The notes below the pieces were generated by a model. It was not told the DNA's origin and ran no database searches. It saw nothing but the letters and a program-made list of their open reading frames with translations. Both the position numbers and the translations under genes were made by a program. From Rhizobium sullae (GTDB lineage Bacteria > Pseudomonadota > Alphaproteobacteria > Rhizobiales > Rhizobiaceae), in NCBI RefSeq assembly GCF_900169785.1, contig NZ_FWER01000002.1, positions 260,225 to 324,224 of the forward strand: DNA of 64,000 nt, read 5' to 3'. Every line of letters starts with the position of its first letter. Position 1 is the stretch's first letter. This document shows, piece after piece, positions 9,303-17,679 of the stretch.

Positions 9303-10226
9303 ATGATCAAATATGCACTCCGTCGATTGCTGTCGACGATCCCCGTTCTCTGGATCGCCGTCACAGCCTGCTTTTTCGTTTTGCGCCTTGCCCCCGGCGG
9401 CCCCTTCGATGGCGAAAGGCCATTGCCGCCGGTGATCCTGAAAAACCTTGCGGCCCACTACAATCTGGATAAGCCGCTGATCCAGCAGTATCTGATCTAT
9501 GTCGGCGACCTGCTGAAAGGCGATCTTGGCCCTTCCTTCGCCAGCGAGGATTTCACCGTCGCGCAGCAGATCATGATCGGCCTGCCCTACACCTTCACGA
9601 TCGGCACCGCCGCCTTCCTGCTCGCCATCATCGTCGGTATCGCTGTCGGCTGTCTTGGGGCGCTCTACCAGAACAAGACGCCCGACTACGTTCTGGGGGC
9701 GCTCATCCTGGTCGGCGTCGTGCTTCCCAACTTCCTGATAGCCCCCATCCTGCAGCTCGTCTTCGGCATCCGCCTCGCCTGGCTTCCGGTCGGCGGCTGG
9801 GGCGACGGCTCCCTCAAATTCCTCGTCATGCCGGTCGTCGTCCTGGCGCTACCGCATGCCGGCCGCATCTCGCGCATCACCCGCGGCTCGATGATCGAAG
9901 TCATGAACCAGAACTTCATCCGGACCGCCAAGGCAAAAGGCATCGGCCCGCGCCTGACGGTCATGCGTCACGCGCTGAAACCCTCTATGATGCCCGTCGT
10001 CTCTTATCTCGGACCGGCGGCAAGCTATCTTCTCACCGGCTCGCTGGTTGTCGAGAGCGTCTTCGGACTGCCTGGCATCGGCCGCTACTTCATCACCGCA
10101 GCGCTGAACCGCGACTACGGCATGGTTCTCGGAACGGTCATCTTCTACATGGTGCTGATCGTCTTCCTCAACCTTCTCGTCGATATCGCCTATGCGTGGC
10201 TCGATCCGAAAGTGAGAAACAGATGA
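9303..10226 (+). CDS. oppB: Oligopeptide ABC transporter permease OppB
   Basis: Inner-membrane permease of 307 residues with about six hydrophobic segments and a BPD_transp_1 domain. The N-terminus MIKYALRRLLSTIPVLW is typical of OppB/DppB subunits, and the EAA loop that contacts the ATPases reads around RTAKAKGIGPRLTVMRHAL. The ATG follows the intercistronic hairpin by ten bases. The stop codon overlaps the oppC start in an ATGA, indicating translational coupling. Confidence 0.95.
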   Translation: MIKYALRRLLSTIPVLWIAVTACFFVLRLAPGGPFDGERPLPPVILKNLAAHYNLDKPLIQQYLIYVGDLLKGDLGPSFASEDFTVAQQIMIGLPYTFTIGTAAFLLAIIVGIAVGCLGALYQNKTPDYVLGALILVGVVLPNFLIAPILQLVFGIRLAWLPVGGWGDGSLKFLVMPVVVLALPHAGRISRITRGSMIEVMNQNFIRTAKAKGIGPRLTVMRHALKPSMMPVVSYLGPAASYLLTGSLVVESVFGLPGIGRYFITAALNRDYGMVLGTVIFYMVLIVFLNLLVDIAYAWLDPKVRNR

Positions 10227-11140
10227 TCCTCAACCCCGCAAAACGCGAGCTGCTCGCCGCCGAACTGCTGCAGGCCGAAGGCCTGGCCCCCGAAGGCCGC
10301 TCGCTCACCAAGGATGCACTCCGCCGCCTCTCGCACAACAAGGCGGCCGTGCTTTCAATCGCGGTGCTGGCGCTGCTCGTCCTCGCAGCCTTCCTCGGCC
10401 CTTATTTCATTCCTTTCAACTATGAAGATCCGGACTGGGCCGCCTTCCGCACACCGCCGGACTTTGCAAGCGGCCACTATTTCGGCACCGATCCGAACGG
10501 CCGCGATCTTCTGGCCCGCGTGCTTTACGGCACCCGCGTCTCGCTCGCCGTCGCGCTGACGGCAACCGTCGTCTCCGTCGTCATCGGCGTTCTTTACGGC
10601 GCCGTCTCCGGCTATATCGGCGGCAGGCTGGATTCGGTCATGATGCGTTTCGTCGACATTATGTATGCGCTTCCCTACATCCTCTTCGTCATCCTGCTGA
10701 TGGTGATCTTCGGCCGCAACGTCTACCTGCTCTTCGCCGCGATCGGCGCGCTCGAGTGGCTGACCATGGCTCGCATCGTCCGGGGCCAGACGCTGTCGAT
10801 CAAGCAGCGAGAATTCATCGAGGCCGCGCGCGCCTCGGGGCAGAGGCCCTTCAAGATCATCCTCAAGCACGTCATTCCGAATCTCATCGGTCCGGTGGTC
10901 ATCTTTGCGGCGCTCACCGTTCCCGAAATCATCGCCACGGAAAGCTTCCTTTCCTATCTCGGCTTCGGCGTCCAGGAACCGCTGACCTCGCTCGGCACTC
11001 TCATCGCCGAAGGCACCGACGCCATGGAGAACATGCCCTGGCTGCTGGTCTTCCCTGCAAGTTTTCTGGTCGCCCTGCTGCTCAGCCTGCTCTTCATCGG
11101 CGACGGCCTGCGCGATGCGTTCGACCCGAAGGACCGCTAA
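10223..11140 (+). CDS. oppC: Oligopeptide ABC transporter permease OppC
   Basis: Second permease subunit, 305 residues, with the N-terminal extension of OppC/DppC proteins before the first membrane segment (VLSIAVLALLVLAAFLGP), the periplasmic HYFGTDPNGRDLLARVLYG block and an EAA loop around EAARASGQRPFKII. The start is the ATG at 10223 that overlaps the oppB stop by four bases. Only two bases separate its stop from oppD. Confidence 0.95.
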   Translation: MILNPAKRELLAAELLQAEGLAPEGRSLTKDALRRLSHNKAAVLSIAVLALLVLAAFLGPYFIPFNYEDPDWAAFRTPPDFASGHYFGTDPNGRDLLARVLYGTRVSLAVALTATVVSVVIGVLYGAVSGYIGGRLDSVMMRFVDIMYALPYILFVILLMVIFGRNVYLLFAAIGALEWLTMARIVRGQTLSIKQREFIEAARASGQRPFKIILKHVIPNLIGPVVIFAALTVPEIIATESFLSYLGFGVQEPLTSLGTLIAEGTDAMENMPWLLVFPASFLVALLLSLLFIGDGLRDAFDPKDR

Positions 11141-11142
11141 GG

Positions 11143-12135
11143 ATGACCGACACCCTTCTCGAACTCAAAGACTACTCGATCACCTTCGAGACGCCGGACG
11201 GTCAGGTAAAGGCCGTCTCCAACATGAACCTCTCGATCAAGCGCGGCGAGCGCATCGCGATCGTCGGCGAGTCCGGCTCCGGTAAAAGCCAGACCTTCCT
11301 GGGCATCATGGGGCTGCTCGCCAAGAACGGCAAAACCAGCGGCCAGGCGCTGCTCGAAGGCAGGGATGTGCTGTCGTTGAAGCCGCGCGAACTCGATCGG
11401 GTGCGCGGCAAGGACATGGCCATGGTCTTCCAGGACCCCATGACCGCCTTGAATCCGTCTCTCAGGATTTCCCGGCAACTGACCGAACAGCTTGAGGTTC
11501 ATCGCGGCTTCACCGCACGCGCGGCCTCTGCCGAAGCGCTCGACATGCTGAAGCGCGTCGGCATCCCCGACCCCACGCGCCGCTTCAACCTCTATCCGCA
11601 CGAGCTGTCCGGCGGCATGCGCCAGCGCATCGTGATTGCCATGGCGTTGCTCACCAAGCCGAAGCTCCTGATTGCCGACGAGCCCACCACCGCGCTCGAC
11701 GTCACCATCCAGGCGCAAATCCTCGATCTCTTCAACGATCTGACTGCTGAGATGAATACGGCGCTCGCAATGATCACCCACGATCTCGGCGTCGTTGCCG
11801 GCCTCGCCGACCGCGTCGCGGTCATGTATGCCGGCCGCATCGTCGAGGAGGCGCCGGTCGACGAGCTCTTCGAGAATCCGGCACATCCGTATACGGCGGC
11901 GCTGCACGCGGCGATCCCGCGCCCGGATCAGGATGTCGATCAGCTCGTCGTCATTCCCGGACGGCCGCCGAACCTGCAGCACCTGCCGAAGGGCTGCAAC
12001 TTCTCGCCGCGCTGTCCCAAGGTAGAAGACGACTGCATCGATCGTCCGCCGCCGCTCGAAACGCTGGCACCGCGCCATTGCGCAGCCTGCTTCCATCCCT
12101 TCCCGCGAATCGAGGAGCTCTTGAACCATGGCTGA
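11143..12135 (+). CDS. oppD: Oligopeptide ABC transporter ATP-binding protein OppD
   Basis: ATPase subunit of 330 residues with Walker A GESGSGKS, signature ELSGGMRQR, Walker [13 protein letters not shown] and the switch histidine in MITHDLGVV. The C-terminal oligo_HPY extension carries the cysteine cluster CNFSPRCP...C...C found in OppD/DppD proteins, proposed in that family to bind an iron-sulfur cluster. It starts two bases after oppC and overlaps oppF by eight bases, so the operon is tightly coupled. Confidence 0.95.
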   Translation: MTDTLLELKDYSITFETPDGQVKAVSNMNLSIKRGERIAIVGESGSGKSQTFLGIMGLLAKNGKTSGQALLEGRDVLSLKPRELDRVRGKDMAMVFQDPMTALNPSLRISRQLTEQLEVHRGFTARAASAEALDMLKRVGIPDPTRRFNLYPHELSGGMRQRIVIAMALLTKPKLLIADEPTTALDVTIQAQILDLFNDLTAEMNTALAMITHDLGVVAGLADRVAVMYAGRIVEEAPVDELFENPAHPYTAALHAAIPRPDQDVDQLVVIPGRPPNLQHLPKGCNFSPRCPKVEDDCIDRPPPLETLAPRHCAACFHPFPRIEELLNHG

Positions 12136-13111
12136 ACGATCGCTGCTGAGGGTCGAGAACCTGACGACCCAGTTCGAACTGCCCGCGAAAGGCTTCTTCA
12201 AGCCGCCGGTGATGCTGACGGCGGTCAATAATGTCAGCTTCGACCTGAAGGAGGGCCGCACACTCGGAATCGTCGGCGAATCCGGTTGCGGAAAATCCAC
12301 GCTCGGCCGCTCCATCCTGCGGCTCCTGCGCTCGCAGAAAGGCCGAATCCTCTGGCAAGGCCGCAACCTGCTGGACCTGTCGGACGAAGAGATGCGTGCC
12401 GCACGCCGTGACATGCAGATCATCTTCCAAGATCCGATCGCATCGCTCGACCCGCGTATGACGGTCGGCGACATCATCGCCGAACCGCTGACGGTCTTCG
12501 AGCCGAAACTTTCCAAAGCGCAGCGCCTCGAACGTGTACGCGAGATCATGAGCGCCGTCGGCCTCGTGCCGGAAATGATCAACCGCTACCCGCATGAGTT
12601 CTCTGGCGGCCAGGCACAGCGCATCGGCATTGCCCGCGCGGTTGTGACAAGGCCGAAGCTCATCATCTGCGACGAGCCGGTGTCGGCGCTGGACGTGTCG
12701 ATCCAGGGGCAGGTCATCACGCTCCTGCGCAAGCTCCGCAAGGAGTTCGGCCTGACGCTGATCTTCATCAGCCACGACCTTTCCGTCGTGCGACTGATCT
12801 CGGACGACGTGCTCGTGCTCTATCTCGGCAAGGTGGTGGAAGCTGGCGATTGCCAAACGGTCTTCGAACATCCCGCGCATCCTTATACGCAGGCACTGTT
12901 TTCGGCCGCCCCCATCCCCGATCCGAAGCTTGCCCGCCAGCGCACACGCATCCGCCTACAGGGCGATCCGCCCTCGCCGCTGAACCCGCCGAAGGGCTGC
13001 GTCTTCTCGCCCCGCTGCTGGAAGGCGACGGACATCTGCCGGACGGAAATGCCGCCGACCGAGCATGTGCGCGCGGGCCAAACGGCAGCCTGCTACCACA
13101 TGGATCGGTAA
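12128..13111 (+). CDS. oppF: Oligopeptide ABC transporter ATP-binding protein OppF
   Basis: Partner ATPase of OppD, 327 residues. Walker A is GESGCGKS, the signature EFSGGQAQR and Walker B LIICDEPVSALD, followed by FISHDLSVV. The C-terminal CVFSPRCWKATDIC segment keeps the cysteine pattern of the oligo_HPY domain. It is the last gene of the operon; a strong hairpin lies 50 bases downstream. Confidence 0.95.
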   Translation: MAERSLLRVENLTTQFELPAKGFFKPPVMLTAVNNVSFDLKEGRTLGIVGESGCGKSTLGRSILRLLRSQKGRILWQGRNLLDLSDEEMRAARRDMQIIFQDPIASLDPRMTVGDIIAEPLTVFEPKLSKAQRLERVREIMSAVGLVPEMINRYPHEFSGGQAQRIGIARAVVTRPKLIICDEPVSALDVSIQGQVITLLRKLRKEFGLTLIFISHDLSVVRLISDDVLVLYLGKVVEAGDCQTVFEHPAHPYTQALFSAAPIPDPKLARQRTRIRLQGDPPSPLNPPKGCVFSPRCWKATDICRTEMPPTEHVRAGQTAACYHMDR

Positions 13112-13161
13112 TTCGCGTCTGTCCTGGGTCAGATCGCGGGCAACACGCGGGCTGCCGGGAC

Positions 13162-13197
13162 CTGCCTCGGAGCGGAACAATTCGCGCTCCGAGGCAG
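13162..13197 (+). terminator. Strong hairpin downstream of oppF
   Basis: Perfect 13-bp stem (13162-13174 with 13185-13197) around a ten-base loop. There is no real T-tract, so it may act as an mRNA 3'-end stabiliser or a factor-assisted terminator of the opp operon rather than a classical intrinsic terminator. Confidence 0.55.
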
Positions 13198-13251
13198 TTC
13201 ACCCCTACACAAGCATGAGGGTCACTGCAGGGGCTCCGAAAGGAGGAGAAA

Positions 13252-13587
13252 ATGCTCAAGCTGTTATCCAATGCCGGCCTTGTGCTGGCGCTTACGCTCG
13301 GAGGCGCTGTCGCGCCCGCGTCCTTTGCCCAGGCTCAGGATCTTGAGTTCCGCATCGGTCCGGACGGCGCACGCATCTACGAACGCGATCGCTATGATCG
13401 TTATCGCGACGACTACCGCCGGGGCTGCAGCCCGCGCGAGGCACAGATAGCCGCTCGCGAATCCGGCTTACGCCGCGCTGAGGTCGTCCGCGTGACGAAC
13501 CGTAGCGTCACGGTGCAAGGCTGGACCCGTTACGGCCCGGACCGCATCGTCTTCGCGAACCGCCGGGGCTGCCCGGAGATCGGATAG
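13252..13587 (+). CDS. Small secreted protein of unknown function
   Basis: Protein of 111 residues with a clear signal peptide (LVLALTLGGAVAPASFAQAQ) and a mature part rich in Arg, Asp and Tyr (YERDRYDRYRDDYRR). Two cysteines, in RRGCSPREA and NRRGCPEIG, could form one disulfide. A very strong ribosome site (AAAGGAGGAGAAA) sits just before the ATG and an intrinsic terminator follows, so it is a well-expressed single-gene unit. Similar small exported proteins are common in Rhizobiales. I do not recognise a named family and assign no function. Confidence 0.8.
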   Translation: MLKLLSNAGLVLALTLGGAVAPASFAQAQDLEFRIGPDGARIYERDRYDRYRDDYRRGCSPREAQIAARESGLRRAEVVRVTNRSVTVQGWTRYGPDRIVFANRRGCPEIG

Positions 13588-13602
13588 GCGATCTGCGACA
13601 TG

Positions 13603-13628
13603 AGCCCGCCGTCGCCGGCGGGCTTTTT
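13603..13628 (+). terminator. Intrinsic terminator of the small secreted protein gene
   Basis: Nine-base-pair stem AGCCCGCCG with CGGCGGGCT, loop TCGC and a run of five T. It lies 15 bases after the stop codon. Confidence 0.9.
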
Positions 13629-13747
13629 GCGTCAGCCATTTTTGGGTCGATTGCCCGGTTTGGCAAAACTGCAACTTCCTGATGATTGTCCTTTCACAAG
13701 CTTCAGCTAGGAGGAATCGGCCCAATCATGGGCGGGGGATTCTTTTC

Positions 13748-14089
13748 ATGAAACACACAGGCTTAAACGTTGCCGCAGCTGCTGCAGCGGTGCTTTTTGC
13801 CGTTGCCTTTCCGGCGCAGGCTGAAGATCTGACATTCAAGCTCATCAACGGCACCCAATCCGAGCTGACGCGCTTCTACACCTCCCCGACAGGCGTCGAT
13901 GAATGGGAAGACGACGTCTTCGGCGAGCAGGTCCTGAATCCGGGCGAAACGATAAGCATCACCATCGCCGACGGCCGCGATGTCTGCAAATACGACATGC
14001 GCTTCGAATTCGACGAGGCATCCGACCTCGACACGACCGAGGACACGCAGGACCTCTGCCAGCTCGGCAGCTACACGATCCACGAATAG
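13748..14089 (+). CDS. Small acidic secreted protein of unknown function
   Basis: Protein of 113 residues. A signal peptide with an alanine-rich core (NVAAAAAAVLFAVAFPAQA) is followed by a mature domain starting EDLTFKLINGTQSELTRFY. The mature part is acidic (EWEDDVF, DLDTTEDTQDLC) and has two cysteines (DVCKYDM, QDLCQLG), suggesting an exported disulfide-bonded fold. The segment NPGETISITIADGRDVCKYD resembles conserved rhizobial hypothetical proteins, but no function is known to me. The ATG at 13748 is chosen because it opens the signal peptide. Confidence 0.78.
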   Translation: MKHTGLNVAAAAAAVLFAVAFPAQAEDLTFKLINGTQSELTRFYTSPTGVDEWEDDVFGEQVLNPGETISITIADGRDVCKYDMRFEFDEASDLDTTEDTQDLCQLGSYTIHE

Positions 14090-14109
14090 CAATGCGCCGT
14101 TGATCAAAC

Positions 14110-14142
14110 CTGCTTCGCAGACAGAGCGAAGCAGACTTTCTT
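14110..14142 (+). terminator. Probable intrinsic terminator
   Basis: Perfect 9-bp stem CTGCTTCGC (14110-14118) with GCGAAGCAG (14126-14134), a seven-base loop and the tail ACTTTCTT. It would end the transcript of the acidic secreted protein gene. Confidence 0.65.
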
Positions 14143-14246
14143 GCGGCCGCCGCCCGGCAAACGTGCCGGAACCAGCCATACCGACGCTTGCCTCCCAGCG
14201 CCTCTCCGCGTTATCAGCAAACGAAGGAAATTTTCGGGAGGCAGTT

Positions 14247-15158
14247 TTGAGCGGACGGTTCTTATCGATCGGTGAGTGCATGGTGGAGCTTTCGCAGGCA
14301 GGCGGCGGCCTGCTGAGAAAAGGCTTCGCCGGCGATACGCTGAACACCGCCTGGTATGCCCGCGCCTGCATGCAGCCGGCCTGGAGCGTCGACTATTTCA
14401 CCGCGCTCGGCGATGACCCCATGTCGGACGAGATGATCGCCTTCTTCGAGGAAGCTGGCATCGGCACAAAGCTCATTCGCCGCATCAAGGGCAAGGCGCC
14501 TGGCCTTTACTTGATCAACCTCAGGAATGGCGAGCGCTTCTTCAGCTACTGGCGCGAGAACTCCGCCGCCCGGCAGCTCGCCGCCGATCCCGATCGGTTG
14601 CGCGAGGCGATCGAAGGCTCGGACGTCGTCTATTTCTCGGGCATCACGCTCGCCATCCTGCCGCGCGAAGATGCCGACACGCTGCTGGCCGAAACCCGCC
14701 GCGCCAAGGCCGCGGGAAAGTTCGTCGTCTTCGATCCGAACATCCGCCCGCGCCTCTGGGCGAGCTATGACGTCATGCACACGACGATCAGCGAAGGCGC
14801 CCGCTCCTCCTCTCTCGTCATGCCGAGTTTCGAAGACGAGGCCTTGCATTTCGGCGACGACTCCATCGAAGCCACGGTCCACCGCTACCGCGCGCTCGGC
14901 GCGCCGAACGTCGCGATCAAGAACGGCGCAGAAGGCGTTACGCTGAACTTCGCCGGCCAGCAGAACTTCGTGCCGGCCGAAAAGGTCAAGGAGGTTGTCG
15001 ACACCACCAGCGCCGGCGACAGCTTCAACGGCTCATTCCTGGCCAAATATCTCGAGACGAAGGATCCGGTCGCCAGCGCCCATTTCGCAGCGAAGGTTGC
15101 CGCGCGCGTCGTCAGCGAACATGGTGCGCTGGTCGCGAAGGACAAGCTCGGACTGTAG
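14247..15158 (+). CDS. kdgK: 2-keto-3-deoxygluconate kinase, PfkB family
   Basis: Sugar kinase of 303 residues that phosphorylates 2-keto-3-deoxygluconate to KDPG, linking uronate and pectin breakdown to the Entner-Doudoroff pathway. The N-terminus FLSIGECMVELS, the substrate region with GLYLINLRNGERFFSYWR and the catalytic-base motif DTTSAGDSFNGSF fit KdgK well. The conserved N-terminus lies upstream of the first ATG (14279), so translation probably starts at TTG 14247, preceded by GGGAGG at five bases. No uronate genes are adjacent. Confidence 0.88.
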   Translation: MSGRFLSIGECMVELSQAGGGLLRKGFAGDTLNTAWYARACMQPAWSVDYFTALGDDPMSDEMIAFFEEAGIGTKLIRRIKGKAPGLYLINLRNGERFFSYWRENSAARQLAADPDRLREAIEGSDVVYFSGITLAILPREDADTLLAETRRAKAAGKFVVFDPNIRPRLWASYDVMHTTISEGARSSSLVMPSFEDEALHFGDDSIEATVHRYRALGAPNVAIKNGAEGVTLNFAGQQNFVPAEKVKEVVDTTSAGDSFNGSFLAKYLETKDPVASAHFAAKVAARVVSEHGALVAKDKLGL

Positions 15159-15322
15159 CCCCGGGTGTGGCAATCGTGCATCGATCGCCAGCCGAAATCC
15201 GCCTGTAATAAATCCATCATGGAGAGGCCTCAAAATAGGGCATGCGGGAATCACGTTCCTCACGCCCGCCTGGGGTTGTCCGCTGCCGTCCGGTACGGCG
15301 CGGCGTGGATGGAAAACGGGAA

Positions 15323-16501
15323 ATGCTGCAACATTCGTCGAACAGCCATAGCGGCGAGAGCTGCGCCAATGCCGCGCTTGGAAGCGTGCCGGAGAGGCTG
15401 GTGATCGTCACCGACGCCTGGCATCCGCAGGTAAACGGCGTTGTCCGCTCGATCGAGAACACCAACCGCGAGCTTGCGAACCTTGGGGTCGCCGTGTCCA
15501 TGGTGACGCCCGAGCGTTTCAGCAGTTTCCCCTGCCCGACCTATCCGGAAATTCGCCTCTCGATCGCCAATTACCGCCGGGTCGCCCGCGAGATCGAAAA
15601 ACACAAGCCATCCTATGTGCATATCGCCACCGAAGGCCCGCTCGGGCTGACGGCGCGGCGCTGGTGCCTCAGGAACCGCATGTCGTTCTCCACCAGCTAC
15701 CACACGCGCTTCCCGGAATATGTCTCGGCCCGCCTGCCGGTGCCGAAGAGCTGGCTCTACGCATTCGTGAGGTGGTTCCACAATTCCGGCGCCGGCTGCA
15801 TGGTGGCAACGCCGAGCCTTGCACGCGAACTGTCGGAAAAGGGCATCCGCAACCTGATGCCCTGGAGCCGCGGCATCGACGCCGCGCAATTCCGCCCTAT
15901 GAAGCTGGAGGAAAAGCCCTTCGGCCTGCCGCGCCCCATCTTCATGTCGGTCGGACGTGTGGCGCTGGAAAAGAACCTGCCCGCCTTCCTCGATCTCGAC
16001 CTGCCCGGCTCCAAGGTTGTGGTCGGTGACGGCCCTGCCCGCGCGGAGCTGGAAAAACGCTATCCGGACGTGCTGTTCACCGGCCTGAAATTCGGCGAAG
16101 AGCTTGCCAGGATCTACGGGCAAGCCGATGTATTCGTCTTCCCATCACTGACCGACACGTTCGGCAACACGATCCTGGAAGCGCTCGCCTGCGGCGTTCC
16201 CGTTGCCGCCTACCCCGTCACCGGCCCGCTCGATATCATCGGCGAGGATGGCGAGGTCGGAGCCTTGGACGAAGACTTGCAGACGGCCTGCCTCGGCGCA
16301 TTGTCCGCCTCACGCGAGAAGGCACGGGACCTTGCACTGCAATACTCCTGGGAAGCAGCGACGCAGCAGTTCATCAACAACATCCGCGCCGCCAACGGCG
16401 TCATTACGCCGAAATGGAAGAAGGCCTGGCAATATGCCAAGACCTTGCCCAAAAGCAGAAAGGCCAGCGATGCCGTCGGCCCGATGAAGTCGAGCGCTTG
16501 A
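15323..16501 (+). CDS. Glycosyltransferase family 4 (GT-B fold)
   Basis: Cytoplasmic or membrane-associated glycosyltransferase of 392 residues. The N-terminal Rossmann-like half starts LVIVTDAWHPQVNGVVRS, the acceptor-side signature of GT4 enzymes related to alpha-mannosyltransferases and SqdX-type glycolipid synthases. The C-terminal donor half has MSVGRVALEKNLPAFL and the E-x7-E-like region PSLTDTFGNTILEALACGVP. It may build a membrane glycolipid or surface glycan; donor and acceptor are unknown. The ATG at 15323 has only a weak ribosome site, and a GTG a little before LVIVTD is an alternative. Confidence 0.82.
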   Translation: MLQHSSNSHSGESCANAALGSVPERLVIVTDAWHPQVNGVVRSIENTNRELANLGVAVSMVTPERFSSFPCPTYPEIRLSIANYRRVAREIEKHKPSYVHIATEGPLGLTARRWCLRNRMSFSTSYHTRFPEYVSARLPVPKSWLYAFVRWFHNSGAGCMVATPSLARELSEKGIRNLMPWSRGIDAAQFRPMKLEEKPFGLPRPIFMSVGRVALEKNLPAFLDLDLPGSKVVVGDGPARAELEKRYPDVLFTGLKFGEELARIYGQADVFVFPSLTDTFGNTILEALACGVPVAAYPVTGPLDIIGEDGEVGALDEDLQTACLGALSASREKARDLALQYSWEAATQQFINNIRAANGVITPKWKKAWQYAKTLPKSRKASDAVGPMKSSA

Positions 16502-16508
16502 CCTGATT

Positions 16509-16731
16509 ATGCGGTTGGCAAGCGTGATGGCGCTGTGGACGGTCGCGGTTTTGCTGATGGCCTTCAAGAGACAGCCAGGCCGTCGGCAGTCTTGGCGAAA
16601 AGCTCTTCCTGGAACCGAGCACGCCTACCCCTGCTGAGGTCCTCGAGGCCACCGGCTATCTTCGCCGAGAGCGCTACAAGGAAGACGAACGCGTCGTTAT
16701 CGTCCGCCTGAGCGGCGAAGGATCAGGCTGA
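16509..16731 (+). pseudogene. Possible frameshifted small membrane-protein gene
   Basis: An ATG at 16509 opens a 42-codon frame whose start resembles a membrane anchor (MRLASVMALWTVAVLLMAF). The +1 frame then reads protein-like sequence, with LGEKLFLEPSTPTPAEVL and a charged tail ERYKEDERVVIVRLSG, to a TGA at 16729. One shift near 16575-16595 would join the two into a gene of about 73 codons. I recognise no family; this rests only on composition and could be chance. Confidence 0.25.
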
Positions 16732-17136
16732 AGGAAAAAGCCGCCGCGATCCCCAATTGCGTCGCCGGCGCCACCGGCCGGGGCGCCGCCGGTTTCGCGC
16801 TTGCAGGCCGAGACCGTGGCTCTTGGCGAGGCGTTGAGCAGGAGTGTGACAGCATAGAAGAGCGAATGTGCTGTTAGCCCAGCGGACACACTGCATCGAC
16901 TGCGGCCGATCAATGGCGGGCAGTGACTGCTTCTCGCGCTTATCGGTCGCCTACAATTCACCGGCAACCCTCGTACCCGGCTCTCCAGCACCAAAGCGCC
17001 CGAAAACGCTGCCAATGACGCAAAAAGCCGCCTCGATGAGCATCGTGATTGGACTTCCGCGCCCGCAAGAGTCAATCTTATCTTAGGGCAAATGAGCAAG
17101 GGGGCGGAGCAGCCATCGTCTGAATCGGAGGCTAAA
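16732..17136. other. Gene-free interval before the 145-residue protein gene
   Basis: About 400 bases where I see no convincing gene, RNA or repeat. Open frames exist on both strands, but their Ser/Arg-rich composition is that of shadow frames. The last bases hold the GGAGG ribosome site of the next gene. Confidence 0.5.
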
Positions 17137-17574
17137 ATGAAATATCAAGCACTTGACCAACTGCGGACCGTCGCAAACGTCAACCCGGATCAGCCACGCC
17201 GGCCGATGTCGCGCAGCGAGCGCCTGCAGCGCTGGGCAGAAGTTCTCGAGCAGTTCCCAAACCGGCACCTCTCGACGCTGCACCAGACAGAATATCAGCC
17301 GGAAGCAGGGCGCGACATCATGCGCGCCGACAATTCGCCGATCTCCGTCGCGTTCAAGGATCCTGTGCTGCGTGCAGCCGGGATGGAAAACGACACCTAT
17401 GGCGAGGCAAAGCGTTTCTTCGAGTTGACCGACAGGGAGTTGCATAAGGTCATCTGCTACTGCCACTTCGGCGCTACGGTGAACGCTGCAACCGCTGCCC
17501 GGCAAATCCGCTCCTTCTTTGCTGAAGGAAAGCGCGGCGTGCTCCATCGGCTGCGCGCGGCGTTCCTCGACTAG
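17137..17574 (+). CDS. Conserved hypothetical protein, 145 residues
   Basis: Soluble protein without signal peptide or membrane segment, starting at ATG 17137 after a GGAGG site. It reads as one compact helical domain: MSRSERLQRWAEVLE, then QFPNRHLSTLHQTEY, a central region DNSPISVAFKDPVLRAAGM, and a C-terminal part with CYCHFGATVNAATAARQIRS. The short CYCH cluster could bind metal. It resembles small conserved rhizobial proteins of unknown role and has its own terminator. No function is proposed. Confidence 0.7.
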   Translation: MKYQALDQLRTVANVNPDQPRRPMSRSERLQRWAEVLEQFPNRHLSTLHQTEYQPEAGRDIMRADNSPISVAFKDPVLRAAGMENDTYGEAKRFFELTDRELHKVICYCHFGATVNAATAARQIRSFFAEGKRGVLHRLRAAFLD

Positions 17575-17600
17575 GAGCGCCAAGGTTTCGTAGGGTCATT

Positions 17601-17632
17601 GCTGGAGCGGCCATGTGGCAGCTCCAGCTTTT
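17601..17632 (+). terminator. Intrinsic terminator between convergent genes
   Basis: Perfect 8-bp stem GCTGGAGC (17601-17608) with GCTCCAGC (17621-17628), a 12-base loop and TTTT. It serves the plus-strand 145-residue gene, which converges on der. Confidence 0.75.
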
Positions 17633-17679
17633 CAGCGCGCCGTGCGGCGGCGCATATCCCGAACAGGAGTGAAAGGCGG

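Noticed and set aside
13173..13200. GGAAC-N17-AGTT before the 111-residue secreted protein, as an EcfG promoter
   Set aside because: The -10 part deviates from CGTT and the site overlaps the strong opp 3' hairpin, so a chance match is more likely.
16674..17099. 141-codon minus-strand frame in the gene-free interval
   Set aside because: Ser/Arg/Pro-rich low-information sequence, no ribosome site and no family resemblance.
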